Assembly: GCA_947561395.2 (NCBI GenBank)
Contig: OX387184.1
Span: 28,200,766 to 28,264,765 of the forward strand
Direction of reading: 5' to 3'
Origin: Buxus sempervirens
Taxonomy: Eukaryota > Streptophyta > Magnoliopsida > Buxales > Buxaceae
DNA: 64,000 nucleotides
Shown: piece after piece, positions 30,758-43,006 of the stretch
Layout of the letters: every line of letters begins with the position of its first letter
Position numbering within the stretch: the stretch's first letter is position 1
Position numbers and translations under genes: made by a program
The notes under the pieces: model-generated
What the model was told of the DNA's origin: nothing
The model's database searches: none
What the model saw: the letters and a program-made list of their open reading frames with translations, nothing else

Positions 30758-33700
30758 TGTGCGCGCGTGGGAAACGCGGCACGGGGTAATTTCGGAGTCG
30801 CCATCGCCTGATGGAGTGCAGGCGGACACCTGGGTGCCTAATCTTGTCTATTTAGGTCTTTGGCTCTGCGGCTTGAGATTCTAAGGTTGGTTCTCGGTTG
30901 TGGGCTGGGGAAGTCCGTAGACACCCAAATCCGCCCCGTCGGATGACGGGTCCCGTGGGTTCCCTAACTTGAGTCAGCTTTCTCACTTTGGTTCTCACCC
31001 GATTCCTAATCCAGCATGTATTTTTTGTTAGGTCTTGGTGGGACCACCTGAGTGGTGTGGGTCCCTTTAATGGATTTTGCCTTTGCTTTATTCTTAAGTG
31101 ATCTGGGCCTGTTTGGGTGGGCCTCGTTGGAAGGCCCACGGTATCCTTGGTGGGCTTGGTAAGCCCGTGTGCCCTTGGTGGGCCTCTGTCTAACCCTAAG
31201 AGGCCCTGTGGGCTTTGGCTAATGAGTTAATTTTTATTAGGGTTTAAGTTGAAGCTTAGGTGTCTTTCATGCAAGTGGTGGGCCGGATCGGTTGGTGGGC
31301 CCACATGGTGACCAAGCAAGTTTAATTTATCTTTTTTTTCAATTTTTACCAAAGTGGGCTTGGTCATTGGGCTTGGGGCCCATGATCCAGGCCTCGGGCT
31401 TTGAAAGCCCAGTTCCTCGGGGTTTAGGGCTTGTACCCTAACTCGGTTCGGTTGGTGGGCTTTAGCGGGCCCGACAGGCCCTAGCCCATGGTCTCGGCCA
31501 AACCACACAGTTCATGCACTTATTTCACACATCAAGGTACGGGCGGGCCGCATCGGGTTTGGCCCATCCGATTAGATAGGTTGATTTCACTTAATCTCGC
31601 TTAGTTGCATGCCTTAGGGTTCATTGAGCTTGGTGGGCCCCGTTGGAAGGCCCACTAGTGAGCCAAGTTGGACCGGTTGGTCCAAGTCCCATCTTGGGTT
31701 TCCGGGTGGCCCGGAAACCCTGTTGGCTTAATGGTTTTGACACAAATCATCTCAAAATTCGGCAATATATCTCAATATACAAAAAAACATGCTTCTGTGT
31801 GTATCCGGTAACTCAGGCCGGATATACAACGTCTGCAGGTGATCCGGTCAGAGTGACCGGATACACAGGGGCTATGGGTTATCCGGCCTTGATGGCCGGA
31901 TATGCTAAGGCCTCAGGTGATCCGGCCTGAGTTACCGGATCACCCTGGAATGGCCTTTTTTGGGCTTTGGCCTTTCGGGATTGATTCCTGAGGCTCCCAT
32001 GAGGGTTTTTGAGGTGCCGTGGGCCTCTGAGTGGGCCCACGTATGTTCAGGTTGTGGGAGAAGCCACTGTTGGCTTCTCCTTCCTGGATTCCCTAACACA
32101 GCAAATGGGGGAAGCTTGTTGCCCTCCCCGCCGCCTCTGGTCCAGCTAGCTGGTTGAGATGGGGACCTAAGCATCCCCATCCGGTCTCCAGATCCTCACC
32201 AACGCATGCATGACTTCCCATGGTAGCATCATATCAAGATGATCAAGAAAAGAAAAAAAACATGCTTTACATGCTGGACTGCATACACATGCAAAACTTA
32301 GTAAGAAATCCAAGCCGAGAAGGGATATCCGGCTAGGCTCTGTGAGACATGGGAAAAAATCAATCTAAATGATTTCCTCAATCATCACACGGGATTATAT
32401 TAAACAAAGAGTCGCCACCATTCAATCTAGGTGTGAATGGACACCAAAATATTAAATAAGCACAAAAGGCAATTTTAGGGCAAAATATCCCTCCTAAAAA
32501 AAACACAACCAGAGATGGGTAAGGGGATTAAGTTATGAACAGGGGAAGGTGTTAGGCACCCCTATTCATCCACACAAGGTGGTTGCCAGGTATTTGTTCA
32601 TGTTAAAATAAAGGAAAAAGCTTGCTATAAAAATCACGAAAAATCACAAAAAAAGGCAAAAATATATGGTTTTTTTCATAGGAATAGTCTGATTGATCCA
32701 GAACTATCAAACATGATCATACCATTCCTAGGGTTTCATGATCAAAAATAAAATTGAGATAAAATCCAATAAAATCAATTTAAAGTGAAAAATCCAAAAA
32801 TCTGGCTTCAAGCTAAATTCTAGAAATCTAGGAAATATGATTTTTATAAAATATTTCAAAATTGAACTTGAATAGTCCAGGACATAGATAAAGCCCAAAT
32901 TTCACATTAAATCAGAAAATCAAAACCAAAAATACCCACGTTGATGAAAAACACCAAAAAGGGAGAATTTAGACCGTAGGGTCTTCTCTCAATAATGAAA
33001 AACGATTTAAAAACCACATCATGAAACCCTAGAATTTATTTTCAGGCTTTTAGATTCAGATTTACCATATTGATCATGATAAATCCAAGATCCTAGCCTA
33101 AAATCACAAAAATCACAAAAACAGTGCTGTAGGTGCAAAAGTGGCAAAAATCCAAATTTTGGCAAAAAGAGAGGATCTCATGCTATAAACATCATAGATT
33201 CATTTTATTCATTCAGATATATCATAAAAAGCATTAAAACATGATCAAGATATTCAAAATAGCCATATCTCACAAATTAGAGCACATGGGGGTCTACCCT
33301 ACAGATCCACCTGTTCCCTTTTCCCCTAGTTCTCTCTTCACGTTTTACGACTAGAGAGACTCTTGAGGTACTTGGAGATAGGTTTGGTTACACAAACACA
33401 ATCACAGGCCTTATTCTAAACAAAAAAACAGATATGGGGTTCTATTCTAGGGATCCACCTGTTCCCCTTTCCCCTAGTTCTCTCTTCACGTTTTACGGCT
33501 AGAGAGACCCTTGAGGTACTTGGAGACAAGTTTAGGAATACAAAAACAGATATGGCCTTATTCTACAGCAATAGAGATGATCCTATTACATCTAGAATTG
33601 AAGACAGAAAATAAAAAAGGATAGGAGACTTACCTGGATTGAGCAGGCAGAGCAGCAGGGATTCCTTTCCTTCTCTTGGAGCTTTTGATTCTTCAAAATT

Positions 33701-35564
33701 TCGTGGCCCTTAGCTAGAGGAATGAGCCTCTATTTATAGACACACCCAGGGGAATGGTTGGTCCAGAAAGATATAGCCTGGTCTTTAGGATAGAGTGAAA
33801 TACAGAGATAATGCCCATCCATAGCCAACCAAGGTAGCTTTCAGCGAATAAAACACCTAATTTGCTTATTTAAAGATATATTGGACTTCAAATAAAGCTC
33901 GGAAATCGAGAAAAGGACAAAACTCGCACGTGTCTTTAATGCCCGTAAATGCACTACGGTCCAATGGGGACCGTATAGTTACTACGGGCGCGCCTGTCCG
34001 TAGATTAATTTCGGGCGCGATGGGCCCGTGAAGGAAATACGGGCAAAGCCGGTTTATTCAATTTTTATGCTTTTTTGACATGTTTTAAGCTCTAATTACA
34101 TGTTTTTATTATTTTCTCATTTGGCAGTGCAATTTGGGGTGTCTACAGGCTCGTGCCAAGGTTTATGGCTCATCATGAAACCACCATCGAAGGGAAAGAG
34201 GAGGGGGATTAAAGGGGTACAGCAGATCACAAGATGGGAAGGAACATGCTCCTCCCATAAATTCTCAAAAACAGCACACTAAAAGCTACTAAAAAAGGGG
34301 TGAAAAGATACTCCCATGCTTAAAGGAGAACCCACATAGACTTCCTAACCGGGTGGACTCTCATGCTATAAGAAAGGGAAATGAAATGCATGCTTGCATG
34401 GAGGGAACATGGCCCCATGCAAAAAAGGAATCACATAGCAACATCTTCAGAAAAATACAGATTTAATATATGTTGAACCTAACATGGTGAGGAGTCTTAC
34501 CTGAGGTCCTTGACCTCTTGTGCAAGGTGGTGGTATGCCTTGGGGGTGGTGCAGCACCTGGGGACCTCCTTGGAGCACCAATCAGCAACTCAAGTCCTTC
34601 TTGTTTCAGTAGGGATGGAGAGGAGAAGGAGAAGAGAGGAATGGCTTGGGGTGGTATGGGGGCCAAAGAGGCTGAAAGAGAGGGGATTTCGAGTGACAAT
34701 GGGTGAGAGAAGAGAGCCCAAAATCGCATGAACAAAGGCCAACCCCGGTTATGAGCTGCTGTTTTGCTATTTATAGGCAACTTAATGTATCCGGCAACTC
34801 AGGCCGGATACACTAAGGCCCCTTCGTATCCGGACTTCAAGTCCGGATACACTGGTTTCCCTTTGTATCCGGTAACTCAGGCCGGATACATGACTTAATG
34901 ATTTCAAAATTTAATGCCGCCGCGAATCTGTCGGCCAAGTGGCGCGAATATCTTTATGTATCCGGTCTTCAAGTCCGGCCATGAAGGATAGGCAGTGTAT
35001 CCGGTATATGTGACCGGATACAAATCGAAAAATTACAGATTTGCCCTCGACTTGACCGATTTGACCCTTTTTGATATCTACGGATTGCCCGTACGAAATT
35101 TTTATATTTAAGATTTAGTCCCTGAGATATTTTGCTACGTTGGCTGCCACGTGTGCAATTCCTGCGCCACGTGTGCAGTTTCCGGCTTCTGCTACCCGAA
35201 AACTTCGACAGATCATATCTCCTTCACCCGAACTCCGATTCGAGCAAACTCAATTGTGCTAAACTCGTATCGGGGCCCTCTATTTAATGACACAGGGCTA
35301 AGCACTTGGCACGGATTTCGAGGAAAAGTCAACTTTTGGCCTTCCCTCAAGTTTGACTTCCCTTAGAACCCTCATCCGGACTCTGATCCCTGCAAACCCA
35401 GTTGCGTTGGAACTGTGTCGGGATTCTCTATCCAACGGGATAGATCAAGGTTAACCAAATTTTATCTGATTTAAAGGTCAACTTTTCACCCCTTAGGGTT
35501 TGACTTTCTGTCCAGGGCCTTGCATTTCTGGCCTTTCCGGGAGCGCAAAAATGAGGTGCTTACA
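30758..35564 (-). repeat. 5' LTR of the Ogre element, split by a solo LTR
   Basis: Matches the 3' LTR along its length, with sparse substitutions and small indels (for example one copy of gcgcgaat lost near 34945). Removing the nested 1807-bp solo LTR and its 5-bp duplication leaves 2995 bp against 3018 bp in the other LTR. Dyad arrays, TATA box and G-box repeats are all preserved. Confidence 0.95.
32341..34147 (-). mobile_element. solo LTR nested in the Ogre 5' LTR
   Basis: Begins TGTGAGACATGG, ends GGTGTCTACA, flanked by GGCTC (32336-32340, 34148-34152). The other Ogre LTR shows the empty site at about 14556-14570. Ends and interior landmarks (gagtcgccacc, gtgttaggcac, ctctcttcacgttttac) match the solo LTR at 50182-52590 in opposite orientation, so both belong to one family. 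An inner block of about 150 bp is duplicated (33280-33390 and 33430-33535). In element sense (minus) a CTATAAATAG box lies at about 33729-33738, with short palindromes such as TACGGTCC-AATGG-GGACCGTA (33955-33975) upstream. Confidence 0.93.
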
Positions 35565-35569
35565 CCATC

Positions 35570-38110
35570 TATTTAAAACCATAAAATTTCCCAGTTGCTG
35601 TTGCGCTGCCATGGGTACATGATGATCAGCAGAGTGCTGATAATAGCAGAACTACAGTAAGAAAATCCATTAATTGACAGGAATTACTCAATAAATAGAA
35701 CAGTGTTCTACAATATCAACATGGACTCTACTATAATACCATATAGAGCTTACAACATGGTTGTTCTTGCTGCTAAATGAAATGTGGCAACAATCACCAA
35801 CAGTAGACATCAGTGTTATAAAAGCAAGTCCATGCTGCTCATTTGCAAATTTGTTATGTATTTGTTTATTTAACAAGGTTATGCCTAGGGGTGATCTTCA
35901 GCAGGGAGCTTCCTAAAGAGGTAACAACACAGGTACCCCTTTTGTCATAATAATCCTATAAAACGTTTTAAAACATAAATTTTGTAGCACTTCAACCCAT
36001 TATGGTCGAAGGGCCTCAATAGATGACCTTATATGAAATCTAGTAAGGATTTCCATTCTCTTATTTTCATATAATTCTCACTAAAGACCTTGTCAAATAA
36101 AGGGAAGTTAACTTGGTTAAAAGAAATATACAACGTCGTCCCTACAAAAATCACAGATTATACAACAGGACTGCATGATGGAGAACTATGCTTTAGATAC
36201 AAAATACCAGCCACCACCCCAGTTTCTAAGTATCTAGTTTAGAACTTTGTGGAAATTTATATTAATTACCTTGGAGCAGTGCATGTTTCATGGTGAATAA
36301 AGTTCATGTATGATCATGAAAACTATGATTGTGGTAACCCAGAAGCTAATTAATTCACCAAAGAATGAATGTCAAGTGAAAAGACAATCAGCAAGAATTA
36401 AAGAGGTAACAGAAAAAAGTATCATTTCAATGATTTCTTGTTTTCACAGTGAAATTAATTCTGAATTGGAGCCAATAAATAATCTTGAACATGGTCGAGG
36501 CACAACTCCTTGAAAGGTATACATCTCGTGATAAACAACAATGCATAGACTCAAAAGTGTCTGAATGCCTTCAATTTTTTCATGGCAATCACATGGAACA
36601 GAATTTCAATGATTACTGTTGAGTGGTGAAGATCCCTTTTGTGGCCAGTGCAGGTGGTGCTTTCACTATTCAGTTTACTCAATTTAAACTAAAAATGTTT
36701 ATTTAAACTTACACATATGCAAAAGCTAAGATGCATTATTCATATTTTCACTGTCCCAACACCAACATCATTAATGAAGTAAAAGATTTGTTAATATAAC
36801 TGTTGGCGTGAAGACAGATAGGGAAGGATGGTTGTTTCGAGTTAGCAGCAGGAATAACAACTCATAAAAGCCCTTGGTTTGGTTACTTTTTGAGCACTCT
36901 GGATGTTGCCCTACACCTAATTTCTGTAAGTTTATATAGTATATATCCATTTTTCTGAATCTTCTGATAAAAGAACCACCAACCTCAATCCGGACTTTTT
37001 GATTGTGGATAAACTAATAGAGAAGAGATTACTTAATTTTGGTGGAAGGTGTAGTAATAGTTGATCAAACAAGAAAATTAAATGCAAAATTAGAATTATG
37101 GAGGAATACCTCGAAGAATAAGGGTTTTGAAGGAGGTTGGCCAAGAAATTTATATATATGGAATCCAACTCAAGTGAAATTACACATACATGAACGAAGC
37201 AACATTAACAATTGACAGCAAAAAAGATCTTGTAGAAAAAAAAAAAGAAAAAGGAATAGGGTACATGTTCAAGGATCTAAATAACAGATGAAGACTGAAA
37301 AGGAATCAAACTGAATTTGTAAGAAATTTTTAAATATTTATAATCTGTTGAAGATTGGTTATAATAGACTGAGATGAGGAAACAAGACTAACTATCTCAA
37401 ATATTCTGTCGATGTTAATGCATAAAAATCTAGTCTGATGCAAACACATCTGGACCATCCAGGGTTTAGAAGGGCCATCCAACAGAGATCATGAAATTGA
37501 TAAGTTACTCGTACAGTTCAATTATAAAAAGAATCAGTAAACCCCAACTTGAATATCAGTATTCCTGATGCACTATGCAAACTACAAAAGGAGTTTAGAA
37601 TCAAGATCCTGATTCTCCAGCAGCTCCAACTTTAAATAGAAACAGGAATGAAAAAATATAATCAAATTGAACCTGTAAATATCAAAACTCAATTCCCGAT
37701 AGAAGAGCTCCGGAAATTCCTCCCTCAATGTCCGAATCACATATCCCGTATTCACGTAGTAATTCTGCTTCTCTTCCTCCTATTTATTCCGTTTGGACGG
37801 CGATGTCACCGAAGCGGAAAATTGCCGAGAAAGCCTAATATTCTCTCCGAAATCAGAAACCCTAACATCGCAATCTTTGATGTTCGCGAGGAAGGTGACA
37901 AGAGGAAGACGAGAGAGTTGAGAGGGAGAGTTGAGACTTGAGACTTGAGAAGACGAGAGGAAGATGAGAGAGTTGAGAGGGAGAGTTGGGACTCTTGTGA
38001 ATCTTGGGAGCAAGACGAGACTCTAGGAGGAAGACGATTCGGCGAGATTCGCGAGACAGCGAGAGAGAGTTCGGAGTCTTCGGACTTCAGATAGAGTGTT
38101 AGGGTTTAGG
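35570..38110. other. right arm of the hAT element without recognised gene
   Basis: AT-rich, with exon-like scraps on the minus strand. Near 35590-35650 an open piece contains YYQHSADHHVPMAAQQQLGNF after a possible acceptor. Near 37780-38010 a leader-like stretch is present. I could not assign them. No transposase motif was seen. Confidence 0.4.
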
Positions 38111-38334
38111 GCAAAATCGCACATTATACCTATTTAATCGGATTCGGATCTTAATAGGACGGATATTGCCCTGATTTGAATCCGAATCCGATTATAAACG
38201 GATCCGAAAATCGGATCCGAATCCGATCTGACGGATCATTTAATCGGTTAAAAATCCGATTAAATCGGATAATTTAATCGAAAACGGACGGTAAACGGGT
38301 CATGATCTGATCCATTTACAGCCCTACTAGAGGC

Positions 38335-38567
38335 TATTTGGTACATTTTTTCAAATTTACTTTTTAACTTTTCAAAATAGAAAAAAATTAAAACATTTTA
38401 TTTGGAAAAGTTAAAAAGCTAGTAACTATACCAAACAACCTCATAAGTAGTGTGTGTATGTATATATATAGTTTATGCATAATAGATATTTGGTCTAACT
38501 TTAAATGTTACTGTTGCATAGGGATTTATTTCAATCCAAGAACAATTGCAACAATTGTTCCTGGATT
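38335..38567 (+). pseudogene. GDSL copy 1, intron 2 remainder and exon 3 stub
   Basis: After the hAT element the GDSL intron 2 resumes (tatttggtacattttttcaaa...) and reaches the acceptor tag at 38519-38521. Exon 3 starts GGATTTATTTCAATCC and matches copy 2 for 30 bp. The homology stops inside caacaatt. The next bases are a reverse copy of the preceding 16 bp, and the remaining gene (catalytic Asp-His) is missing. Confidence 0.9.
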
Positions 38568-38919
38568 CTCCTTGATTATAATACAATTAATTCTTACTAA
38601 TAATATAATTGCACAATAATTAATATATTAAAATTACATTTGGGTCAATAATTAGGTGCTCACCTTATATAAGCTCTCCTATCATATCCGGTTCATTTTG
38701 AACTCCTCCGGGTTGAACCAAAATTTCATCTCCTGCATATTATTAACCAATTAGTCTAGTTACTAAATCTGGGCTATTACATCTGAAGGACAAGATTTTG
38801 GCCCATTCCCCAGACATAGTTTTTTGTCAAAAACTTTTTCAACTTATTCTTTCTCTTAGCGTATCTCTCGTCGACTGGGATTTCATAATTTTTTGCGAAA
38901 CCAATAGTTGGTAAATGAT

Positions 38920-39275
38920 ATGGTTTTTTGATTTTATGGAGCAGTCAGTTAGTTGTCCATGTTTTGGACCACAAGTCATGGTCAATTACTGTTCAAATAT
39001 TGTATAAAGCTTTTACATTGCTATTAATTTTTATCCATGCTGATTCTTGTATTGAAATTCAGAATGATCAATGGAACTACATTGCTCAACAAATGGCAAT
39101 CTATGGACTCCCGTGGATGGTATTGGGTGATTTCAATGCAATTCTTCACCAATCAAAGAAGTGAGGAGGCTCCCCTATGGATGTGAGGCAAAGAGATCTA
39201 TTTCAGTCTTTTGTTGATCGGTGCCAACTATGGGATAATTTCATTCAACCACACAATAAGTCATGATGAAACCTA
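38920..39275 (+). mobile_element. LINE endonuclease fragment
   Basis: A plus-strand stretch reads QWNYIAQQMAIYGLPWMVLGDFNAILHQSKK, then a stop and, in frame, GGSPMDVRQRDLFQSFVDRCQLWD. The GDFNAI box is the hallmark of LINE apurinic-type endonucleases. Upstream HVLDHKSWSITVQ also fits that domain. Only a few hundred bases remain and no RT follows, so it is a fossil. Confidence 0.8.
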
Positions 39276-39384
39276 AGCTCCACGTGGAACTACATTTCAA
39301 ATGGGAAAAAGGGAACCAAATTAGTGAAATGTATCAACGTCATCATCAAGAAGAGGCACTGCTTGAGCAGGAGCTAAGTCAGCT

Positions 39385-42100
39385 TCATGCCTGAAACAAA
39401 AATAGCAATTGTCGTTTATGAGCCGAAGTCTACATAAACAATATAATTATATCCCACAACATGCTCATAACAATTTAACATATAGCTTCCGACAAATTCA
39501 AACTCCAAAGTAAAGCTTGAGGCTCGAAGTAAAAGGGGGGGACTACTCTAAAGAGCAATGCACCAGGATAGACTTATTCTATACTTGCAAATTAAAATGT
39601 TGAAAAACAATAACATGAAGGACCATATCGAAGAGAATAAGTAAACACCTCAAATTTCATAAGCTGAAAAGCAAACAGAATCACTGGGAGTATGATTGCA
39701 ACAATCAGGAGTGTTTTCAACCCATCCAACTCCTTGCGCAAACACACTAATTCAATTTCAAGAGACTTCAGCTCCTCCACTTTACCATCAATCTGAGTAA
39801 TTCGTGAACTAAGATCCTCCATTGATTCTCTAGTCAGGTTACCTTCAGATATGCTCTGACTGCAGTTTGTCTTGCTAGAACAAGATGCTTCATCGGTAGA
39901 GCCAACATGACTCACATGTGGTAAAGGCATACACCACTCGAAGACATCATATACTAGGTCTGAAGTAGAAACCTACACGTACAAGTACCTTTAGTAATTA
40001 ATATGCTATTTTCAAATTTGATAGCAATAAAAGTAACCATCAATCCCTATTGTTACAGTGGCTGATGGGATGAGGTAGATGCTCAGGAGAAAAATCTTCA
40101 TCCCTGTCATCACCATCTTCTTCTAAAAAATACTTGCGCTAAGGAGAAATTTTTTTTTAATGCCTTTAAGTTGCTTTTATTGCTTCACTTTGTAAAACTG
40201 CTATTTCTTATTTCTTGTTTAACGATTGCTATGTATTTCTATCAATACTGAAACCAGATTTTTTTGTTCAACAAACCACCAAACAAATATTCTTTTCTTT
40301 TTTTGGTAAGATTCCATCACTTGCTTACTAGATTTCGCATTTTCAGTTGTATATTCAGCTTGCATTTTTTTGAGTTTCAATTACTTCACAAAGAAAATCA
40401 AAGAACCTGTTTTTAGGAGTTAGGGATTAGGAAATTTACAGTTTTGCAAAATTTTTAGTCTACAAAATACATAAACACTCACATGATTTCTGACCTTCAA
40501 CACTAATTCTTTACTTCCTTGTTTTCAGCTACCCACTTAACCATAACGAACTCAAAGCATTGTGGCATAAGTTTCAATTATGTAAAACCAAGCTATGAAT
40601 TTTCTTCTTCTTTTTATTCTTTTGTATATTTTATTAACAAAAGTATCAATGTGAAAAGAAAATGAAAATTATACAAATTCTCCACTCTCTAAAGATGTAT
40701 TCCGTTTGAAAAGAAATCTGACAATAATAGATTTAACCTCACAAGCAATACCAATTCAAACAATAACTCACTTATAAATCAGGGGCACCAATGTACTATA
40801 AGTATCAACCATGATCACATATCATTAGTTATCTTTCCCTCTCTGGATATTATTCATTCCACAGTTGATGAATTTCAAGTTTTAGCCCACCGCCATTTCC
40901 TCACTCGATGAGGCACAACATGCCTATCTGTTGGGTTGGCTTCAACTTTTAAAGACAAACAATTTATAACTTTCTCATAGTGTTATTAATTGTTCTTATA
41001 TGCTCATATAAATAATCTAATGCTCTACAATAGATTATTTATAACCTTTTTTTCTTTCTTTTTTTCATTTTTAGATTAAGATCTAAACGCAACTGATTTT
41101 CAAATCTTTCATGAATCAATAATAAAAAAACAACAATTACAAACAATAAATAAATACATGGTAGAACATCAGGCGTATTATACAATGGAAATGAAATGGA
41201 CACAACTAATCATTGATCCTATAGCATTGAGCAAAAAGCAAGCACTCTCCTTTAATCGAAGATATATGAAATAAATTTGCATGACCATCAACAACATGCT
41301 TTAACCATGAAGGGTTCAAGACACCAGCATGTCTTTGAACAGCGTGTATATTGAAATTCAAGTCATGCCCCATACCCACACTCATGCTTCCAAAATAAGA
41401 GCATCCTCCTAGCCTCCAAAAAAAATTAGCAATTCCTTATTTCACGACAAGAGTTTATACACATATTAGAAATTGTTCACCACAACCTGATCATACCCCT
41501 GAAGACACTATGGACATCTCAGTGTCATTTTAATGTAGAGAAATGCTTCATATGATTTTTAGTCACTTAACATAATAACTAACATTTCAGGTTAATTAAA
41601 TATCTCTTTTACAGCTTCAGCAAGAGGTGAAAAACAACCATACGAACAAGTAAGATTTCATAAACTCAGCACAATACTTGATAGTTGAGATCATAGTTCA
41701 GATAATGATCAGTTACATCTTCTCAAAAAGGAAAGTAGAATAAGAAAGCTTCCATGTCTAATAGTAAAAAAATAGCCAAATCTGGTAAAATGCCAAGATA
41801 GATGACATGGGAGCCTTTAAATATAGCCAAGAGAGCAACAAAATAAACAAGCATGAACTTAAAGAAAAATACCGCTGTCTTCAGCCGTGACCTTGCCGTT
41901 TGAGAAGAGAGTGACAAAAGCTTGTATTCGTTCGGTTGATCGGTAGGACAATGGTTGCGCAGACAGGAAAATGATTGCACGCCATGGAATAAGGAAACGG
42001 CGGAGCAAGGAAACAAAGGACGAAGAATTGCACGCAAGGAGGAAGAACGAAAGGGGCTTTAAAGAGGAGAGGTTTCAAATTTTCAGCAATTTCGCGCAAT
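39385..42100 (-). CDS. possible small gene: coiled-coil protein with a C-terminal membrane segment
   Basis: Tentative spliced model on the minus strand. A first, probably noncoding exon lies at about 41876-42100 with a gt donor. A coding exon runs 39649-39972 after cgtgtag. A short last exon ends with TGA at 39385-39387 after tttcag. From its Met at 39928-39930, the coding exon gives a Ser/Thr-rich start and a heptad-like helix (MEDLSSRITQIDGKVEELKSLEIELVCLRKELDGL). A hydrophobic segment TLLIVAIILPVILFAFQLM follows almost at the C-terminus, as in tail-anchored proteins. The predicted length is about 95 aa. The 1.9-kb intron holds nothing notable. I do not recognise the family; it could also be a gene fragment. 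Confidence 0.4.
39980..41870. other. no gene seen (putative intron)
   Basis: AT-rich plant sequence with no open frame of note and no recognisable repeat. Confidence 0.5.
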
Positions 42101-42509
42101 TATTTTAATCTCAAACGACGACGAACGACCGAATAGCATCGTCGTTCGTCGTTAGTTTTTCTCCGCCAGTCTTTCGTCTCCGTGTTTTTGGTTTAAAATT
42201 AAGGACACGTAGATTATAATTCGCAAGAGGTGGTGACAGAGGATATTGGTTGATTCACTTTGCTACCACGTATTGCATCGCTTAATTCAAAATTTTGACA
42301 CGTAGATTATGCTGACATGAGCACTTTAGTCTATGACACGGACTGTAACGTCATCTTGGACTAAAAGGAAAAACTACTTGAAACCTGCCAAATTAATCAA
42401 ATGGATGAAGTGGGTAGCCATGAAATGTGCGTGAACTCGTTTCATCATCAATATTAGCCATTATATTAGGAGCTTTATCCAACATTGTCTCAATCCTCCT
42501 CTCCTCCTC

Positions 42510-42528
42510 CCTCCTCCTCCTCCTCCTC

Positions 42529-42590
<62 letters not shown>
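42510..42590. repeat. (CTC)n/(CT)n microsatellite upstream of GDSL copy 2
   Basis: A ctcctcctc run (about 42495-42533) passes into a pure CT run. The equivalent in copy 1 is a pure CT run. Confidence 0.95.
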
Positions 42591-42593
<3 letters not shown>

Positions 42594-42872
42594 AAACAAA
42601 ACAAGGTGGGCAATGGTAGAATGTGATCAGACGACCGATCGATGGATCCTCCAAGTGCCTTAAATTATAGTTGGTTACTCATGAACAATAACTCAACTAA
42701 AGATAAATTCAAAGAATACCGCTGCATTAAGGACGCTATTGATAAACCACAACGACCTCTCTTAAATATTTTTTATCGTTTGGGTTGCCAACAAATACAT
42801 AAATTAGTGCTATCCCAGCACCTGGCTCGCGCATTCTGTTTTACCTTTCTCATTTTTCATCTGTTTTAATTT

Positions 42873-42874
<2 letters not shown>

Positions 42875-42932
<58 letters not shown>
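42875..42932. repeat. (CT)n microsatellite next to the GDSL copy 2 TATA box
   Basis: About 28 CT units, against about 6 at the matching place in copy 1 (10238-10249). It lies 25 bp upstream of the TATA box, so the length change alters the proximal promoter. Confidence 0.95.
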
Positions 42933-42935
<3 letters not shown>

Positions 42936-42957
42936 GACACAAAGACCATATTTCTTG

Positions 42958-42967
42958 CTATATAAAT
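42958..42967 (+). promoter_or_regulatory. TATA box of GDSL copy 2
   Basis: ctatataaat stands about 40-50 bp upstream of the ATG at 43007, directly after the expanded CT run. Confidence 0.55.
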
Positions 42968-43006
42968 CATAAGGCTACTTTATAACGCTTGAACTCTGAA
43001 GGACAG

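Larger units (their letters stand above)
12980..35564 (-). mobile_element. Tat/Ogre-type Ty3/gypsy LTR retrotransposon, 22.6 kb, nested in hAT
   Basis: Two long LTRs (12980-15997 and 30758-35564) with TG...CA ends are flanked by CCATC at 12975-12979 and 35565-35569. Reading right to left the order is: 5' LTR, primer site, long leader, ORF1, a repeat array, gag, protease, RT, RNase H, a second archaeal-type RNase H, integrase, 2 kb of noncoding DNA, polypurine tract, 3' LTR. ORF1 before gag, dual RNase H and a tRNA-Arg-like primer site are marks of the Tat/Ogre lineage. The LTRs look almost identical apart from the nested solo LTR and small indels, so insertion was recent, yet several frames are broken. 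Confidence 0.95.
11969..38326. mobile_element. hAT-superfamily transposon carrying a nested retrotransposon
   Basis: The left end TAGGACTGTAAACGG and the reverse complement of the right end, TAGGGCTGTAAATGG, form terminal inverted repeats. The 8-bp CTAGAGGC flanks both sides (11961-11968, 38327-38334), the size typical of hAT. In GDSL copy 2 the same site is unfilled (ttacctagaggatatttgg near 43531). Subterminal regions are dense in ggatccgaat-type repeats. Without the nested Ogre element it would be about 3.8 kb. No transposase was recognised; instead there are exon-like scraps on the minus strand, so it is probably non-autonomous. Confidence 0.9.
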
